Shown here: positions 8,348 to 16,418 of the stretch, piece by piece | How positions within the stretch are numbered: the first letter of the stretch is position 1 | Layout of the letters: each line of letters starts with the position of its first letter | Program-made: the position numbers and the translations under genes | Notes under the pieces: generated by a model | The model's database searches: none | Told to the model about the DNA's origin: nothing | What the model saw: only the letters and a program-made list of their open reading frames with translations | NCBI GenBank assembly: GCA_964408185.1 | Contig: CAYOYK010000001.1 | Span: 62,001 to 126,000 of the forward strand | Length of the DNA stretch: 64,000 nt | Direction of reading: 5' to 3' | DNA from: CAYOYK01 sp964408185 | GTDB taxonomy: Bacteria > Bacillota > Clostridia > Christensenellales > Aristaeellaceae

Positions 8348-8610
8348 TGCGCGTCCAGCATGTTGAGGTACACGCGCACAAGCTCCTCCACGATTTCATC
8401 GCGCTCCAAGCGGCAAATCATGCTGCGCGCCTGCTCATAGCTGGTGATGTAGGTCGGGTCTCCGGAGATGATATAGCCCACAAGTTGGGTGACCGGATCG
8501 TAACCCTTGGCTTGCAGCGCCTGATAGACATGCTCCAGAATATCGGCGGCGTGGGTGCCGCTCCCCTCCGTAACGGGCGTGAACTTGGTAGTCCCGTTCA
8601 TTTCCGTCAT
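8344..8610 (-). CDS. ireB: IreB family regulatory phosphoprotein (YrzL, DUF965)
   Basis: 88 residues. It matches IreB: THAADILEHVYQALQAKGYDPVTQLVGYIISGDPTYI is a near-complete family core, given here only as a description of residues 20-56, and YITSYEQARSMI follows. In Enterococcus IreB is the substrate of the PASTA kinase IreK and adjusts cephalosporin tolerance; the phosphorylated residues are N-terminal threonines, and two Thr-rich stretches occur at residues 6-20 here. The GTG at 8619 lies inside the AAAGGAG site, so ATG 8610 eight bases after it is the better start. First gene of ireB-ruvX-DUF1292. Confidence 0.93.
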   Translation of the reverse strand: MTEMNGTTKFTPVTEGSGTHAADILEHVYQALQAKGYDPVTQLVGYIISGDPTYITSYEQARSMICRLERDEIVEELVRVYLNMLDAQ

Positions 8611-8683
8611 AGCGTTCACTCCTTTATGGAAATACCAATATAGTATACACCCTTTTGGGCAAAATGGAAAGAGTTTGCGGGAG

Positions 8684-9745
8684 TTATCTTTCCGATTTTG
8701 GAAAATTTCTCCATTGTCTGTCCGATACGTGCAAAAGCGCGGCGTTCACAGCGGCGCGGAGGCAAAGCAGCGCGGGCACCGCCGCGAGGATCCCCCACAC
8801 GCCGCCCAGCGAGCCGCCCACCAGCACGCAGAGCAGCACCCAGATCGGATGCAGCCGTGTTGCGCCGCTCATGAGCTGGGGCGAGATCAGGCTGCCCTCG
8901 GCTTGCTGCACCAGCACCACCACGCCCAGCGCCCACAGCGTGCGGCCCATGCCGCCTGGCAGCGCAAACAGCACCGCCAGCGCGCCCCCGATAAACGGTC
9001 CCACATAGGGGATCAGCTCCAGCACGCCCATCAGCAGGCCCAGCAGCAGCCACGCGGGAACGCCGCAGAGCAGCAGTCCCAGCGCCGTAAAGCCGCCAAC
9101 CGCGCCGGATACTAGCAGCTGCCCGCGCAAAAAGCCTTGCAGCTCCCTGCGCATCTCCCGCAGGGCGCGCAGCACGGTCGTCCGCCAGCCCACGGGGCAG
9201 AGCAGCAGCAGCCATTGGCTGATCTCCCGGCGGTCGCGCAGAAAGTAAAAGGCGAACACCGGCGCGAGCAAAAGCCTGCTCAATCCGCTCAGCGCCGTCC
9301 CGACGCGCCCCGCCAGCTTGGGCAGCACATCGGCAAGCCAGCCCTGCGCCTGCGCCGTCAGCGGCGAGGCAATCGACAGCGCGATCCCGTTCTCGGCAAG
9401 CCACTGTGTCGCCGCCTGCCGCCAGCCCTCCACGCGCGCCAGCAGCGACGGCAGCGCCCCGGCAAGCTGCCAGAGCTGCTCGCCCATCAGCGGCGCGAGC
9501 AGCAGCACCGCGCCCACCAGCGCCGTGCCGACCGCAATCAGCGCGGCCGATGCCGACAGCGACGGCGGCAGGCGTTTTTCCAGCCGCCGCATCAGCGGCA
9601 GCGCGGCGGCCGCGAACAGCATCCCAAAAAAGAGCTGTACCAACGCCTTCCACAGAACTGCCCGCGCCCACCACAGCAGCGCCAGTCCCGCCGCGCACGC
9701 CGCCAGCCGCCATGCTCTCCGCGCGCGGACCGTCTCCCGCTGCAT
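8684..9745 (-). CDS. AI-2E family transporter (YrrI/PerM-like permease)
   Basis: 353 residues with about eight hydrophobic helices. The family blocks are present: LAPVFAFYFLRDR (about 190), GFLRGQLLVSGAVGGFTALGLLL and the signature GLLMGVLELIPYVGPFIGG (about 255-273), then the LISPQLMS motif. Members are membrane exporters of small molecules or ions, and the AI-2 name rests on TqsA. ATG 9745 follows AAGGAGGCGG; an earlier in-frame ATG has no ribosome site. In Bacillus the homologue yrrI is followed by alaS and yrzL; here ireB follows directly. Confidence 0.88.
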   Translation of the reverse strand: MQRETVRARRAWRLAACAAGLALLWWARAVLWKALVQLFFGMLFAAAALPLMRRLEKRLPPSLSASAALIAVGTALVGAVLLLAPLMGEQLWQLAGALPSLLARVEGWRQAATQWLAENGIALSIASPLTAQAQGWLADVLPKLAGRVGTALSGLSRLLLAPVFAFYFLRDRREISQWLLLLCPVGWRTTVLRALREMRRELQGFLRGQLLVSGAVGGFTALGLLLCGVPAWLLLGLLMGVLELIPYVGPFIGGALAVLFALPGGMGRTLWALGVVVLVQQAEGSLISPQLMSGATRLHPIWVLLCVLVGGSLGGVWGILAAVPALLCLRAAVNAALLHVSDRQWRNFPKSER

Positions 9746-9927
9746 CGCTCCGCCTCCTTCCTGAGGGAACCACTGATTGATTCGGCACATTGCGCGAACG
9801 GGTTCTTTCCGTCTGCCTGCGTCAGAAACCCTTGAAGCAGCGCCGCTATTCCTGCGGCTTTCTTCCTTGCCAGACGAAATGGTACTCGCTATCGCAATGA
9901 CCTCGCTAAAGCAGCGATCCCTTAGAT

Positions 9928-9957
9928 AAAGGCGGCGGGCATTATCGCGCCGCCGCC
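9928..9957 (-). terminator. GC-rich hairpin after the 47-residue gene
   Basis: GGCGGCG (9931-9937) pairs with CGCCGCC (9951-9957) and is followed on the minus strand by TTTAT. It lies eight bases after the small gene's stop. Confidence 0.6.
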
Positions 9958-9964
9958 GGTTGTG

Positions 9965-10108
9965 CTACCAAGCCTTTACCATCTTGGTCAGCCGATCCGC
10001 CTGCTTAAGCATCTGCCGCTTGAGCTTTTGGTTTGCGGGCAGCATCATCAGCGTCGCGCCCAGCGCGAACCCCGCTGCGCCTGTGATTGTTGATTTGATC
10101 ACGGACAT
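9965..10108 (-). CDS. Small YtxH-like membrane protein
   Basis: 47 residues. An N-terminal glycine/alanine-rich hydrophobic helix (residues 7-26) is followed by a basic amphipathic tail (KLKRQMLKQADRLTKMVKAW). This resembles the short YtxH-type proteins of Firmicutes, of unknown function. ATG 10108 has GGAGAGGGA just upstream. It overlaps the end of the PRC-barrel gene by 10 bp and was too short to stand out by length alone; ribosome site, coupling and composition support it. Confidence 0.7.
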   Translation of the reverse strand: MSVIKSTITGAAGFALGATLMMLPANQKLKRQMLKQADRLTKMVKAW

Positions 10109-10608
10109 TCCCTCTCCGCCTCCTTTCCGTCGAGCGCGCCGACAGCCTGCCACGGCTTCAGCTCCGCGACCACCACGTCCGGCGCGGGCTCCGCGCCGCG
10201 CCGCGCCTGACCCGGCCGCACGGTATATTCGGTGGCGTAAGCACACCGTCCGGCAAGCTGATACAGCGGCCCGAAGCTGATCTCCAGCGCCAGCACGGTA
10301 AGCCGCGTGGTGTGCAGCACCGCGTCCGCCACGCGCCCAAGGCAGAGCCCCTGCGCGTGATACACCGGCCCCAGCCGCTGCTGCGCGTCGCCCGGCAGCC
10401 GACGCGGCGCGCCCTCCGCCAGCACGGCCCGCTCTCCCAGCTCCACAATCTGCCCTGCCGGGAGCCATTTGGCCGCGCCCAGTCCGCGCCGCACCACCAG
10501 CCCGTACAGCCGCCTGCCGTCCCGCGTCAGCGTGGCGCGCTCCACCCTGCCGATCAGCCGCCCCAGCGATACCACCGGCATGCCCGTGAGCCGCCGCTGA
10601 CTGGTCAA
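10099..10608 (-). CDS. PRC-barrel domain protein (YrrD-like)
   Basis: 169 residues from a TTG start at 10608, which has GGGGAGG eight bases upstream; an ATG at 10677 is possible but lacks a ribosome site. Two PRC-barrel repeats are visible: residues about 3-70 (GMPVVSLGRLIGRVERATLTRDGRRLYGLVV) and about 78-145 (GPVYHAQGLCLGRVADAVLHTTRLTVLALEIS). YrrD-type proteins are encoded near yrrI-alaS-yrzL in bacilli, the same context as here. Function is unknown; PRC barrels mediate protein contacts. Confidence 0.75.
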   Translation of the reverse strand: MTSQRRLTGMPVVSLGRLIGRVERATLTRDGRRLYGLVVRRGLGAAKWLPAGQIVELGERAVLAEGAPRRLPGDAQQRLGPVYHAQGLCLGRVADAVLHTTRLTVLALEISFGPLYQLAGRCAYATEYTVRPGQARRGAEPAPDVVVAELKPWQAVGALDGKEAERECP

Positions 10609-11005
10609 AACCGTCGCCTCCCCGCGCGTTCCTCGCGGAGGTATTGTGCGCCAAGGTCGCGCGGCTTCGTCATGCAATGATTGTTATCGTTGGGAAAAAC
10701 GGCTGCTCCGCGCATGCCCGGAGCGCTTGGCGGCATAGCCTGCGCGGAACGGCGTCGTCCCATGCAGGCGCAGGAAATCCAAATTCTTCCATGGTCAATG
10801 AGCGCCAAGCCAGCCGATCGCCCCAATACGCCCTGCCGCGTCTGGCTGGCGCTGCCAGAAAACCGGCAGAGGCTTCCTGCTCCGGCAGGGATTGGCAGGT
10901 CGGCGGCCCGCGCGGCTGCATCAATCCGGGCGAACGGTTCGTCAGTTAGATCGAAAGGCAACGGGCACCCCCTGTTGCCAAAGCAAAAAAGGAGGTATCC
11001 CCACG
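10609..11005. other. Intergenic region, no gene recognised
   Basis: About 400 bases between the divergent PRC-barrel and SH3-protein genes. Short open frames on both strands lack ribosome sites and family resemblance. I see no convincing hairpin, promoter box or repeat. It should hold both divergent promoters. Confidence 0.5.
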
Positions 11006-11953
11006 ATGCAAAAGACCACGCTTTACAAAAGATGCCTCTCGCTCCTGACCGCCGTTCTGCTGGTGGCGCTGCCCATGATGGCCTTCGCCGACGAGTACCT
11101 GACGGTCAAGGGCGGTTTGCTCAACCTGCGCGCGGAAGCGTCGCAAAGCAGCGCCTCGCTGGCGCAGTACCCCACCGGGACCTGGATGAAGGTGCTGGAA
11201 GCGGGCGACACGTGGACGAAGGTTAGCGTTGCTGGCAAAGAGGGCTATGTGATGAGCAAGTACCTCACCGGCGCCGGCACCGCCTCCACCCTCTACGTGC
11301 GCACCAACACCGGCGCGAACCTGAACCTCCGTACCGCCCCCACGCTTGAGGGCGACATTCTGGGCTCGTACAAGTCCGGCACGGCGGTCAGCATCCTGTC
11401 CCGCGGCAACGGCTGGCACAAGGTGCAAATCAACGACGCGATCGGCTACATGGCCAGCCGCTTTCTGGCTGCCAGCGCGACCAGCGGCAGCACCGGCGGC
11501 TCGACCACGCAGACCGGCTATCCCAAGACTGGCATCGTGAACAACCCGGTGGCCACGCAGGTGCTCCTGCTCCGTGAAACCGCCAGCATCAACGCGCGCG
11601 TGATCGGCAGCTACAAAAACGGCACCAGCGTGCAGCTCCTCGGCGAAAGCGGCGACTTCTACAAGGTCACCGTGAACGGCGTCAACGGCTTCATGATGAA
11701 GAAATTCATCAAGGTCACGACGACCTCCGCCACCACCTTCCCGGAAACTCCCTTCACCGCCACGCTGAAGAACCCCAACGGCGGCTCGATCGTGAACTTC
11801 CGCAAGGCGCCCGGCCTCAACACCTCCATCATCAAGGCTTACCCCGTCGGCACGGAAATCACCGTGCTGGAGGTTGGCGAGAACTGGTGCAAGGTGCAGA
11901 TCGACGGGACCGAGGGCTATGTGAGCACCTATTTCTTTAACGTAAAGAAGTAA
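11006..11953 (+). CDS. Secreted protein with four bacterial SH3 domains
   Basis: 315 residues. A Sec signal peptide (KRCLSLLTAVLLVALPMMAFA, cleavage near residue 29) is followed by four SH3b domains at about 32-90, 97-160, 180-245 and 255-315, each with the NLR or LLR..A core (GLLNLRAEAS, ANLNLRTAPT, QVLLLRETAS, SIVNFRKAPG). A Ser/Gly/Thr-rich linker separates domains 2 and 3. SH3b domains bind peptidoglycan peptides, so the protein probably sits in the wall. No catalytic domain is present. ATG 11006 has AAAGGAGG ten bases upstream; a terminator follows, so it is monocistronic. Confidence 0.9.
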   Translation: MQKTTLYKRCLSLLTAVLLVALPMMAFADEYLTVKGGLLNLRAEASQSSASLAQYPTGTWMKVLEAGDTWTKVSVAGKEGYVMSKYLTGAGTASTLYVRTNTGANLNLRTAPTLEGDILGSYKSGTAVSILSRGNGWHKVQINDAIGYMASRFLAASATSGSTGGSTTQTGYPKTGIVNNPVATQVLLLRETASINARVIGSYKNGTSVQLLGESGDFYKVTVNGVNGFMMKKFIKVTTTSATTFPETPFTATLKNPNGGSIVNFRKAPGLNTSIIKAYPVGTEITVLEVGENWCKVQIDGTEGYVSTYFFNVKK

Positions 11954-11971
11954 CGGTTCCCTGCCGCAAAA

Positions 11972-12003
11972 GGGGGGCGCGCGAGCGCCTCTCTTTTTGT
12001 TTT
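11972..12003 (+). terminator. Terminator of the SH3-domain gene
   Basis: A hairpin of about eight bp (GGGGGCGC with GCGCCTCTC, G-U pairs allowed, GCGA loop) is followed by TTTTTGTTTT. Confidence 0.8.
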
Positions 12004-12014
12004 GCGCATTCTCC

Positions 12015-12043
12015 TTGCATTTTTCGGACTCCGGCCTTACAAT
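12015..12043 (+). promoter_or_regulatory. Sigma-A type promoter of the PII-like/antiporter operon
   Basis: TTGCAT (12015-12020), 17-bp spacer, TACAAT (12038-12043), 51 bp before the PII-like start codon. Confidence 0.7.
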
Positions 12044-12094
12044 GGGCACGGATTCTCCGGGGCCGCGCGCCCCAACTGCTAGGAGGCATCAGTC

Positions 12095-12442
12095 ATGCAG
12101 GTGGTCACTCTGGTTCTCAACAAGGTAGAATGCTTGGAGAAGCTGCTGGAAACGCTTCTGGAAAACGATATTCAAGGCGCAACCGTGCTGGACAGCACGG
12201 GGATGATGCGCGTGCTCGATCAATCCAGCGACGATATGCCCATGTTTGGCACGCTGCGCCAGCTCTTTGACCCGGCGCGCAAGAGCAGCAAAACGCTGCT
12301 GATGGTGCTGGAGGACGAGCAGGTGGAAACCGTGCGCCGCGTGGTGGACGAGGTCACGGGCGGGCTGAACCATCCCGATACCGGCATTCTGTTTGCGATG
12401 CCCGCCACGCTGGTGGTCGGATTGGAGGAGCAGAAGAAATGA
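12095..12442 (+). CDS. PII-like signalling protein
   Basis: 115 residues. The opening VVTLVLNKVECLEKLLETLLENDIQGATVLDS has the beta-alpha-beta pattern of the PII/PII-like ferredoxin fold, where the strand after the first helix leads to the ligand loop; residues 38-60 form the expected variable loop (MRVLDQSSDDMPMFGTLR). It lacks the GlnB uridylylation Tyr motif. It ends by a four-base ATGA overlap with the antiporter gene, so it probably gates or modulates that transporter in response to a nucleotide or ion. Both the ligand and the regulation are inferred. ATG 12095 follows AGGAGGC. Confidence 0.7.
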   Translation: MQVVTLVLNKVECLEKLLETLLENDIQGATVLDSTGMMRVLDQSSDDMPMFGTLRQLFDPARKSSKTLLMVLEDEQVETVRRVVDEVTGGLNHPDTGILFAMPATLVVGLEEQKK

Positions 12443-13641
12443 ATACCCTGCTGGCCTTGGCCCTCGCCATCGGCGCGGGGCTTTTATTGAGCCGTCTTGC
12501 CAAGCTGGTTCATCTGCCCAACGTGACCGCTTTTCTGGTCGGCGGTCTGCTGATCGGCCCGTCCGTGCTGGGCCTCCTGAACAGCGAGACGATCGCGTCG
12601 TTTTCCATCATCAGCGAGGTCGCGCTTGGCTTCATCGCGTATGCCATCGGCGCGGAGTTTCGCATGGATTACCTCAAGCAGATCGGCATCAAGCCGATCA
12701 TCATTACGCTGTTTCAGGCTCTCACCGCGCTTGCGCTGGTGGATGGCGTGCTGCTTCTCGCGGGCTTCCCGGTAGCGCTGAGCATCACGCTGGGAGCCAT
12801 CGCCACCGCGACCGCGCCCGCCGCCACGCTGATGGTGGTGCGCCAATACAAGGCCAAGGGCACGGTGAGCGATATGCTGCTGCCCGTCGTCGCCATGGAT
12901 GATGCGGTCGGTCTGGTGGCCTTTGCCATCAGCACGGCAATCGCCAAGGCGCTGGTGGGCGGGGCGAGTCCCACGGCGCAGAGCATGCTGGTGGAGCCGC
13001 TCGTCCAGATCGTCGGCTCGCTGGCGCTGGGCTTCGGGCTGGGCGTGGCGCTCTCGTTCGCGTCCCGGTTCTTCAAATCGCGCGGCAACAAGCTGGCGCT
13101 GAGCATCATGATGGTGCTGCTGGGGCTGGCGCTGTGCAGCCTATGGGGCCTCAGCTCGCTGCTGGTGTGCATGATGATCGGCGCGGCGATGACCAACCTG
13201 AGCCGGGACGCAAAGGTGCTGCTGGAGCAGTGCGATCGCTTTACGCCGCCGGTGTTCCTGCTGTTTTTTGTGATCTCCGGCGCGGGCCTCGACCTGAGCG
13301 TGCTGCCCACAGTCGGCCTGCTGGGGCTGCTGTACGTGGTAACGCGCGCCGTAGGCAAATGGCTGGGCGCGTTTGTGGGCGCCACGGTGGTCAAGGCCCC
13401 GGACAACGTGCGCAAGTACCTTGGCTATACGCTGATCCCGCAGGCCGGCGTCGCCATCGGCATGGCCACGATCGTGATGAGCATTCTGCCGGAGTACGGC
13501 GCGCAGATTCGCGCGGTGGTGCTGGCTGCGACGCTGGTGTACGAGCTGATCGGCCCCGTGCTGACGAAGCTCGCGCTGCAAAAGGCCGGCGAGATCGCCC
13601 CCACGCCCAAACGGCTGCCCAAGGCCGCCAAGCGCGCCTGA
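12439..13641 (+). CDS. CPA2-family cation:proton antiporter
   Basis: 400 residues, about 12 membrane helices, no cytosolic TrkA-N domain. The CPA2 pattern is clear: LARLVH-type first helix (LSRLAKLVHLPNVTAFLVGGLLIGP, described over residues 15-39), the unwound-helix region ATATAPAATLMV (about 113-124), and the ion-binding MDDAVGLVAF with two adjacent Asp (about 153-154), the electrogenic type seen in NapA and GerN. It exchanges Na+ or K+ for H+. Translation is coupled to the PII-like gene. It ends at a strong terminator. Confidence 0.9.
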   Translation: MNTLLALALAIGAGLLLSRLAKLVHLPNVTAFLVGGLLIGPSVLGLLNSETIASFSIISEVALGFIAYAIGAEFRMDYLKQIGIKPIIITLFQALTALALVDGVLLLAGFPVALSITLGAIATATAPAATLMVVRQYKAKGTVSDMLLPVVAMDDAVGLVAFAISTAIAKALVGGASPTAQSMLVEPLVQIVGSLALGFGLGVALSFASRFFKSRGNKLALSIMMVLLGLALCSLWGLSSLLVCMMIGAAMTNLSRDAKVLLEQCDRFTPPVFLLFFVISGAGLDLSVLPTVGLLGLLYVVTRAVGKWLGAFVGATVVKAPDNVRKYLGYTLIPQAGVAIGMATIVMSILPEYGAQIRAVVLAATLVYELIGPVLTKLALQKAGEIAPTPKRLPKAAKRA

Positions 13642-13661
13642 TCGGCTGATGTCCCCAAGCT

Positions 13662-13698
13662 CCCTCCGCACGGCCGTCGCCGCATGCGGAGGGTTTTT
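13662..13698 (+). terminator. Terminator of the antiporter operon
   Basis: Nine-bp stem CCCTCCGCA/TGCGGAGGG (13662-13670 with 13685-13693) followed by TTTTT. Confidence 0.9.
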
Positions 13699-13852
13699 CC
13701 ATTGCGCTCCGCGCGGGTAGGCAGGAAATGCCGCGGGAACGTCGAATGGAACTTATAGAACCAAAACGCTGCACAGACAGGAGCGTGGTGCCCTTGGCAT
13801 CCTTGGTTCCGGCATTCCCCTCCCGCATCAAATCGTAAAGGAGCGACTGTCA

Positions 13853-14398
13853 ATGAAAACTACCATCACCGCTAGGAACATGGTGGTCACGCCCGGCATT
13901 ACCGAACGCATCATGAAAAAAACAAGCAAGATGAGCCGTTACCTCAACGAGAACGCCGAGATGATCGTGCGCATGAGCAAGCAAAAGAACGGCCGCCGCA
14001 CCGTGGAAATCACCATTCCCTTTGAGGGCGTGCTCCTTCGCGCCGAGGCCGACAGCGAGGACAACAACCTCTACGTGTGCATCGACGCGGCGCTGGCCAA
14101 GCTGGAACGCCAAATCTTCAAATATCGCACGCGTCTTGAAAAGCGCCTGCGCAGCGACGCCTTTAACCCCAAGGAAATGGAATACAACGCCGAGCTTGAT
14201 TTGGAGCCCGAAGAGGAGCAAAAGATCGTCCGCCACAAGAACTTCCCCGTGCGGCCCATGAGCGTGGACGACGCGATTTTGCAAATGGAGCTGCTGGGAC
14301 ACAGCTTCTTTGTGTTCGTCAACGCGGATACCGACCGCACCAACGTGCTCTATCAGCGCAAGGAGGGCGGCTTGGGTCTGCTGGAGCCTGAGGCGTAA
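13853..14398 (+). CDS. hpf: Ribosome hibernation-promoting factor, long form
   Basis: 181 residues, the size of long HPF. The N-terminal S30AE domain (residues 1-100: MKTTITARNMVVTPGITERI, then KQKNGRRTVEITIP and DNNLYVCIDAALAKLERQ) binds the decoding region of the 30S subunit. The C-terminal domain (about 125-181: VRHKNFPVRPMSVDDAILQMELLGHSFFVF and VLYQRKEGGLGLLEP) dimerises and pairs 70S ribosomes into 100S. It protects idle ribosomes in stationary phase. The start follows AAAGGAGCGA. It has its own upstream region of 150 bp after the antiporter terminator. Confidence 0.96.
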   Translation: MKTTITARNMVVTPGITERIMKKTSKMSRYLNENAEMIVRMSKQKNGRRTVEITIPFEGVLLRAEADSEDNNLYVCIDAALAKLERQIFKYRTRLEKRLRSDAFNPKEMEYNAELDLEPEEEQKIVRHKNFPVRPMSVDDAILQMELLGHSFFVFVNADTDRTNVLYQRKEGGLGLLEPEA

Positions 14399-14443
14399 GC
14401 GCGCCCGCAGCCCGGCGACCCCATTCAAAGGAGGAGACGACCC

Positions 14444-14896
14444 ATGGCCAATTACAAGCCCGCCACCGAGGGCGACAAAAGGCAGCTCAGCGACGCGCTG
14501 GGCCCTGAGGGCAGCTACTATGACGCGGTGGCGCGGGAGGTAAAGCCTGAGCCGCAGCCGGAGAACAGCAGCGACTGGCCCAAGGGGCTGTACCCTATTT
14601 TTATTGTGGTGCTGTACATGGTGCTGGGCATCGCCTTCCGCCGGTGGCATCCGGGCTGGCTGATCTTTCTGACCATTCCGCTGTATTACATGCACCCGCA
14701 CAACACGCTGCTCAAGCTGGGCAACCCCGTCATGATCCTGCTGATTTACCTTGTCATGGGCATTTTCTTCCACCTGTGGCACCCCGGCTGGCTGATCTTC
14801 TTTGCCATCCCGGCCGTGTATATCATCAACGGTCACGAACGCAGGGAGAAAAAGCAGGCCGAACGCGAGCAGGAACGCCCCAACGTGGAAAAATAA
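14444..14896 (+). CDS. Small membrane protein with a duplicated WHPGWLIF motif
   Basis: 150 residues, not assigned to a named family by me. A soluble 45-residue N-terminus is followed by four hydrophobic helices built as two repeats: IVVLYMVLGIAFRRWHPGWLIFLTIPLYY (about 49-77) and ILLIYLVMGIFFHLWHPGWLIFFAIPAVY (about 94-122). The tail is highly charged (ERREKKQAEREQ). The internal duplication indicates a two-fold pseudo-symmetric membrane unit. It begins 45 bp after hpf behind AAAGGAGGAG and shares its transcript up to a strong terminator, so a link to stationary-phase physiology is possible but unproven. Confidence 0.75.
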   Translation: MANYKPATEGDKRQLSDALGPEGSYYDAVAREVKPEPQPENSSDWPKGLYPIFIVVLYMVLGIAFRRWHPGWLIFLTIPLYYMHPHNTLLKLGNPVMILLIYLVMGIFFHLWHPGWLIFFAIPAVYIINGHERREKKQAEREQERPNVEK

Positions 14897-14916
14897 CCAA
14901 ACCGCAACGCATACGG

Positions 14917-14957
14917 CGCGGGCCCGATCATTCATTTGATCGGGCCCGCGTTCTTGT
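14917..14957 (+). terminator. Strong terminator after hpf and the small membrane gene
   Basis: Perfect 14-bp GC-rich stem (14917-14930 with 14937-14950), 6-nt loop, then TTCTTGTTT. Confidence 0.9.
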
Positions 14958-15092
14958 TTGCCTTGCGCCGCTCGGTCGTCCGGCAAACGCCGACGCGCCG
15001 CGTCGCGTATGGATTCTTCAGCCGTTCGCGCAAGGCAGGGCGCTGCAACAGACGCTCCTCCCCAAAACGGCGGCTTGCCGCGAATGCGCGCT

Positions 15093-16343
15093 CTAGTTCA
15101 AATAGACCGTTTTCTCCTCGCGCGGCGCGTCCGGCGCGGCGACGTCGCTCATTTGAAAGGGGTCGATTCCCGCGTCGATCAGCATTTCCGGGGTGACGGC
15201 GTTGGTGCTCATCAGGCGGGTATGCGCCAGCCAATCGTGCACCAGCGGCCGGGTATGATCGGCAACATGGCGGATGGCCGATATCGCAAACAAAACCAGC
15301 ACCGCCCCGTTGATCGCCGCAAAGGCAATCAGCTCGCCCGCCGTGATCCCGTTGCCGCCGCCAAAGATCATGATAAGCGAAAATACGGGGGTGAGCAGCA
15401 GGCCGCCCTGCAGCACCATCGTACGCACCAAGCATTGCCATAGCCTCGGCTTGCCGCCGCCCCTTGCGCACAGCTTGATGCGAAAGATGCTCTTCCCCAG
15501 CGTGCGCCCGCCGCACAGCCATTGCAGCACCCCAAAGTACAGGTAGACCAGCACAAGAAAAGCAAGCAGCATCGGCAGGTATTGCAGCGCGGTCGGAAGG
15601 GCTTCTATCGGCAGGCCAATCCAAGAAACGCTCAACAGCAGCAGCACATACGCGACCAGCACAACAAACCAGTCCACCGCCAAACAGGCCAGCCGCCGGA
15701 TGATCGATACGTGCAGCCCGCGCCGATAGGAGACCTCGTCCAGCCGCTCGGCGGTGGGAAGCGCCTTCATAAACAGGGGCGCGATGAGATAGCCCAGCCA
15801 GCCGCCGAACGTGTTGGTGATCAGATCGTCCACATCGCACAAACGGTAGGGCCTCGGATAGATGAAAAACAGACCGCTGAGCTGCGTCAGCTCAAACACA
15901 AGGCTCACGCACAGCGCCAGCAGCACCGTCTGCCATGCGCTGCAGCGAAAGTAGTAGCGCATGTAGACGCCAAACGGCACCAGCATCAGCACGTTCATGC
16001 TGATTTCCACAAAGCGATGGCCCGTGAACGCCGTGACATAGGTGGAGGGCTGCGTGAGCACAAGCCCGGAGTTGTTGATAAAGTCCATCAGGTCTGTAAA
16101 CGGCACCAGCTGGATGGTCGGCGTGGTGAGCATGGCTACCGACTCAATGGACGGCAGCGGCAGAATGGTCAAAAAGTAAGCGCACATCAGGTACAGTATA
16201 AACGAGTACACAAAGATCGTGCGCAGCACAAGGACCGACCCGTACCGCCGGTACTGCCACACCATGTAGGGAAACGTAAACAGCACCGCGACGAACGGGA
16301 AAAACCAGACGGCGTTGAGAATGGGCTCCAAATACGAAGACAA
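15093..16343 (-). CDS. VanZ-like and RDD domain fusion membrane protein
   Basis: 416 residues. The N-terminal half (about 1-205) is VanZ-like: four to five helices, YFLTILPLPS, NVLMLVPFGVYMRY and the late DVDDLITNTFGGWLGY motif. The C-terminal half (about 215-375) is an RDD domain: RRLACLAVDWFVV carries the Arg and Asp, and GRTLGKSIFRIKL the basic loop. VanZ gives low-level teicoplanin resistance in enterococci; RDD proteins are often Na+/H+ or transport related. No van cluster is nearby. The start is TTG 16343 with GGAGG nine bases upstream. Confidence 0.85.
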   Translation of the reverse strand: MSSYLEPILNAVWFFPFVAVLFTFPYMVWQYRRYGSVLVLRTIFVYSFILYLMCAYFLTILPLPSIESVAMLTTPTIQLVPFTDLMDFINNSGLVLTQPSTYVTAFTGHRFVEISMNVLMLVPFGVYMRYYFRCSAWQTVLLALCVSLVFELTQLSGLFFIYPRPYRLCDVDDLITNTFGGWLGYLIAPLFMKALPTAERLDEVSYRRGLHVSIIRRLACLAVDWFVVLVAYVLLLLSVSWIGLPIEALPTALQYLPMLLAFLVLVYLYFGVLQWLCGGRTLGKSIFRIKLCARGGGKPRLWQCLVRTMVLQGGLLLTPVFSLIMIFGGGNGITAGELIAFAAINGAVLVLFAISAIRHVADHTRPLVHDWLAHTRLMSTNAVTPEMLIDAGIDPFQMSDVAAPDAPREEKTVYLN

Positions 16344-16418
16344 TGCGGCAATCCTCCATGCTCCAGTTGAGCGCGATTATCCTACCAGAAGCGGAGGAAT
16401 CTGTAAAGGGCTTTGGGC

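Noticed and set aside
5753..8440. 895-residue plus-strand open frame
   Set aside because: Antisense to aspartokinase, GNAT, DUF1292 and ruvX, all with clear motifs and ribosome sites; long antisense frames are expected at high GC.
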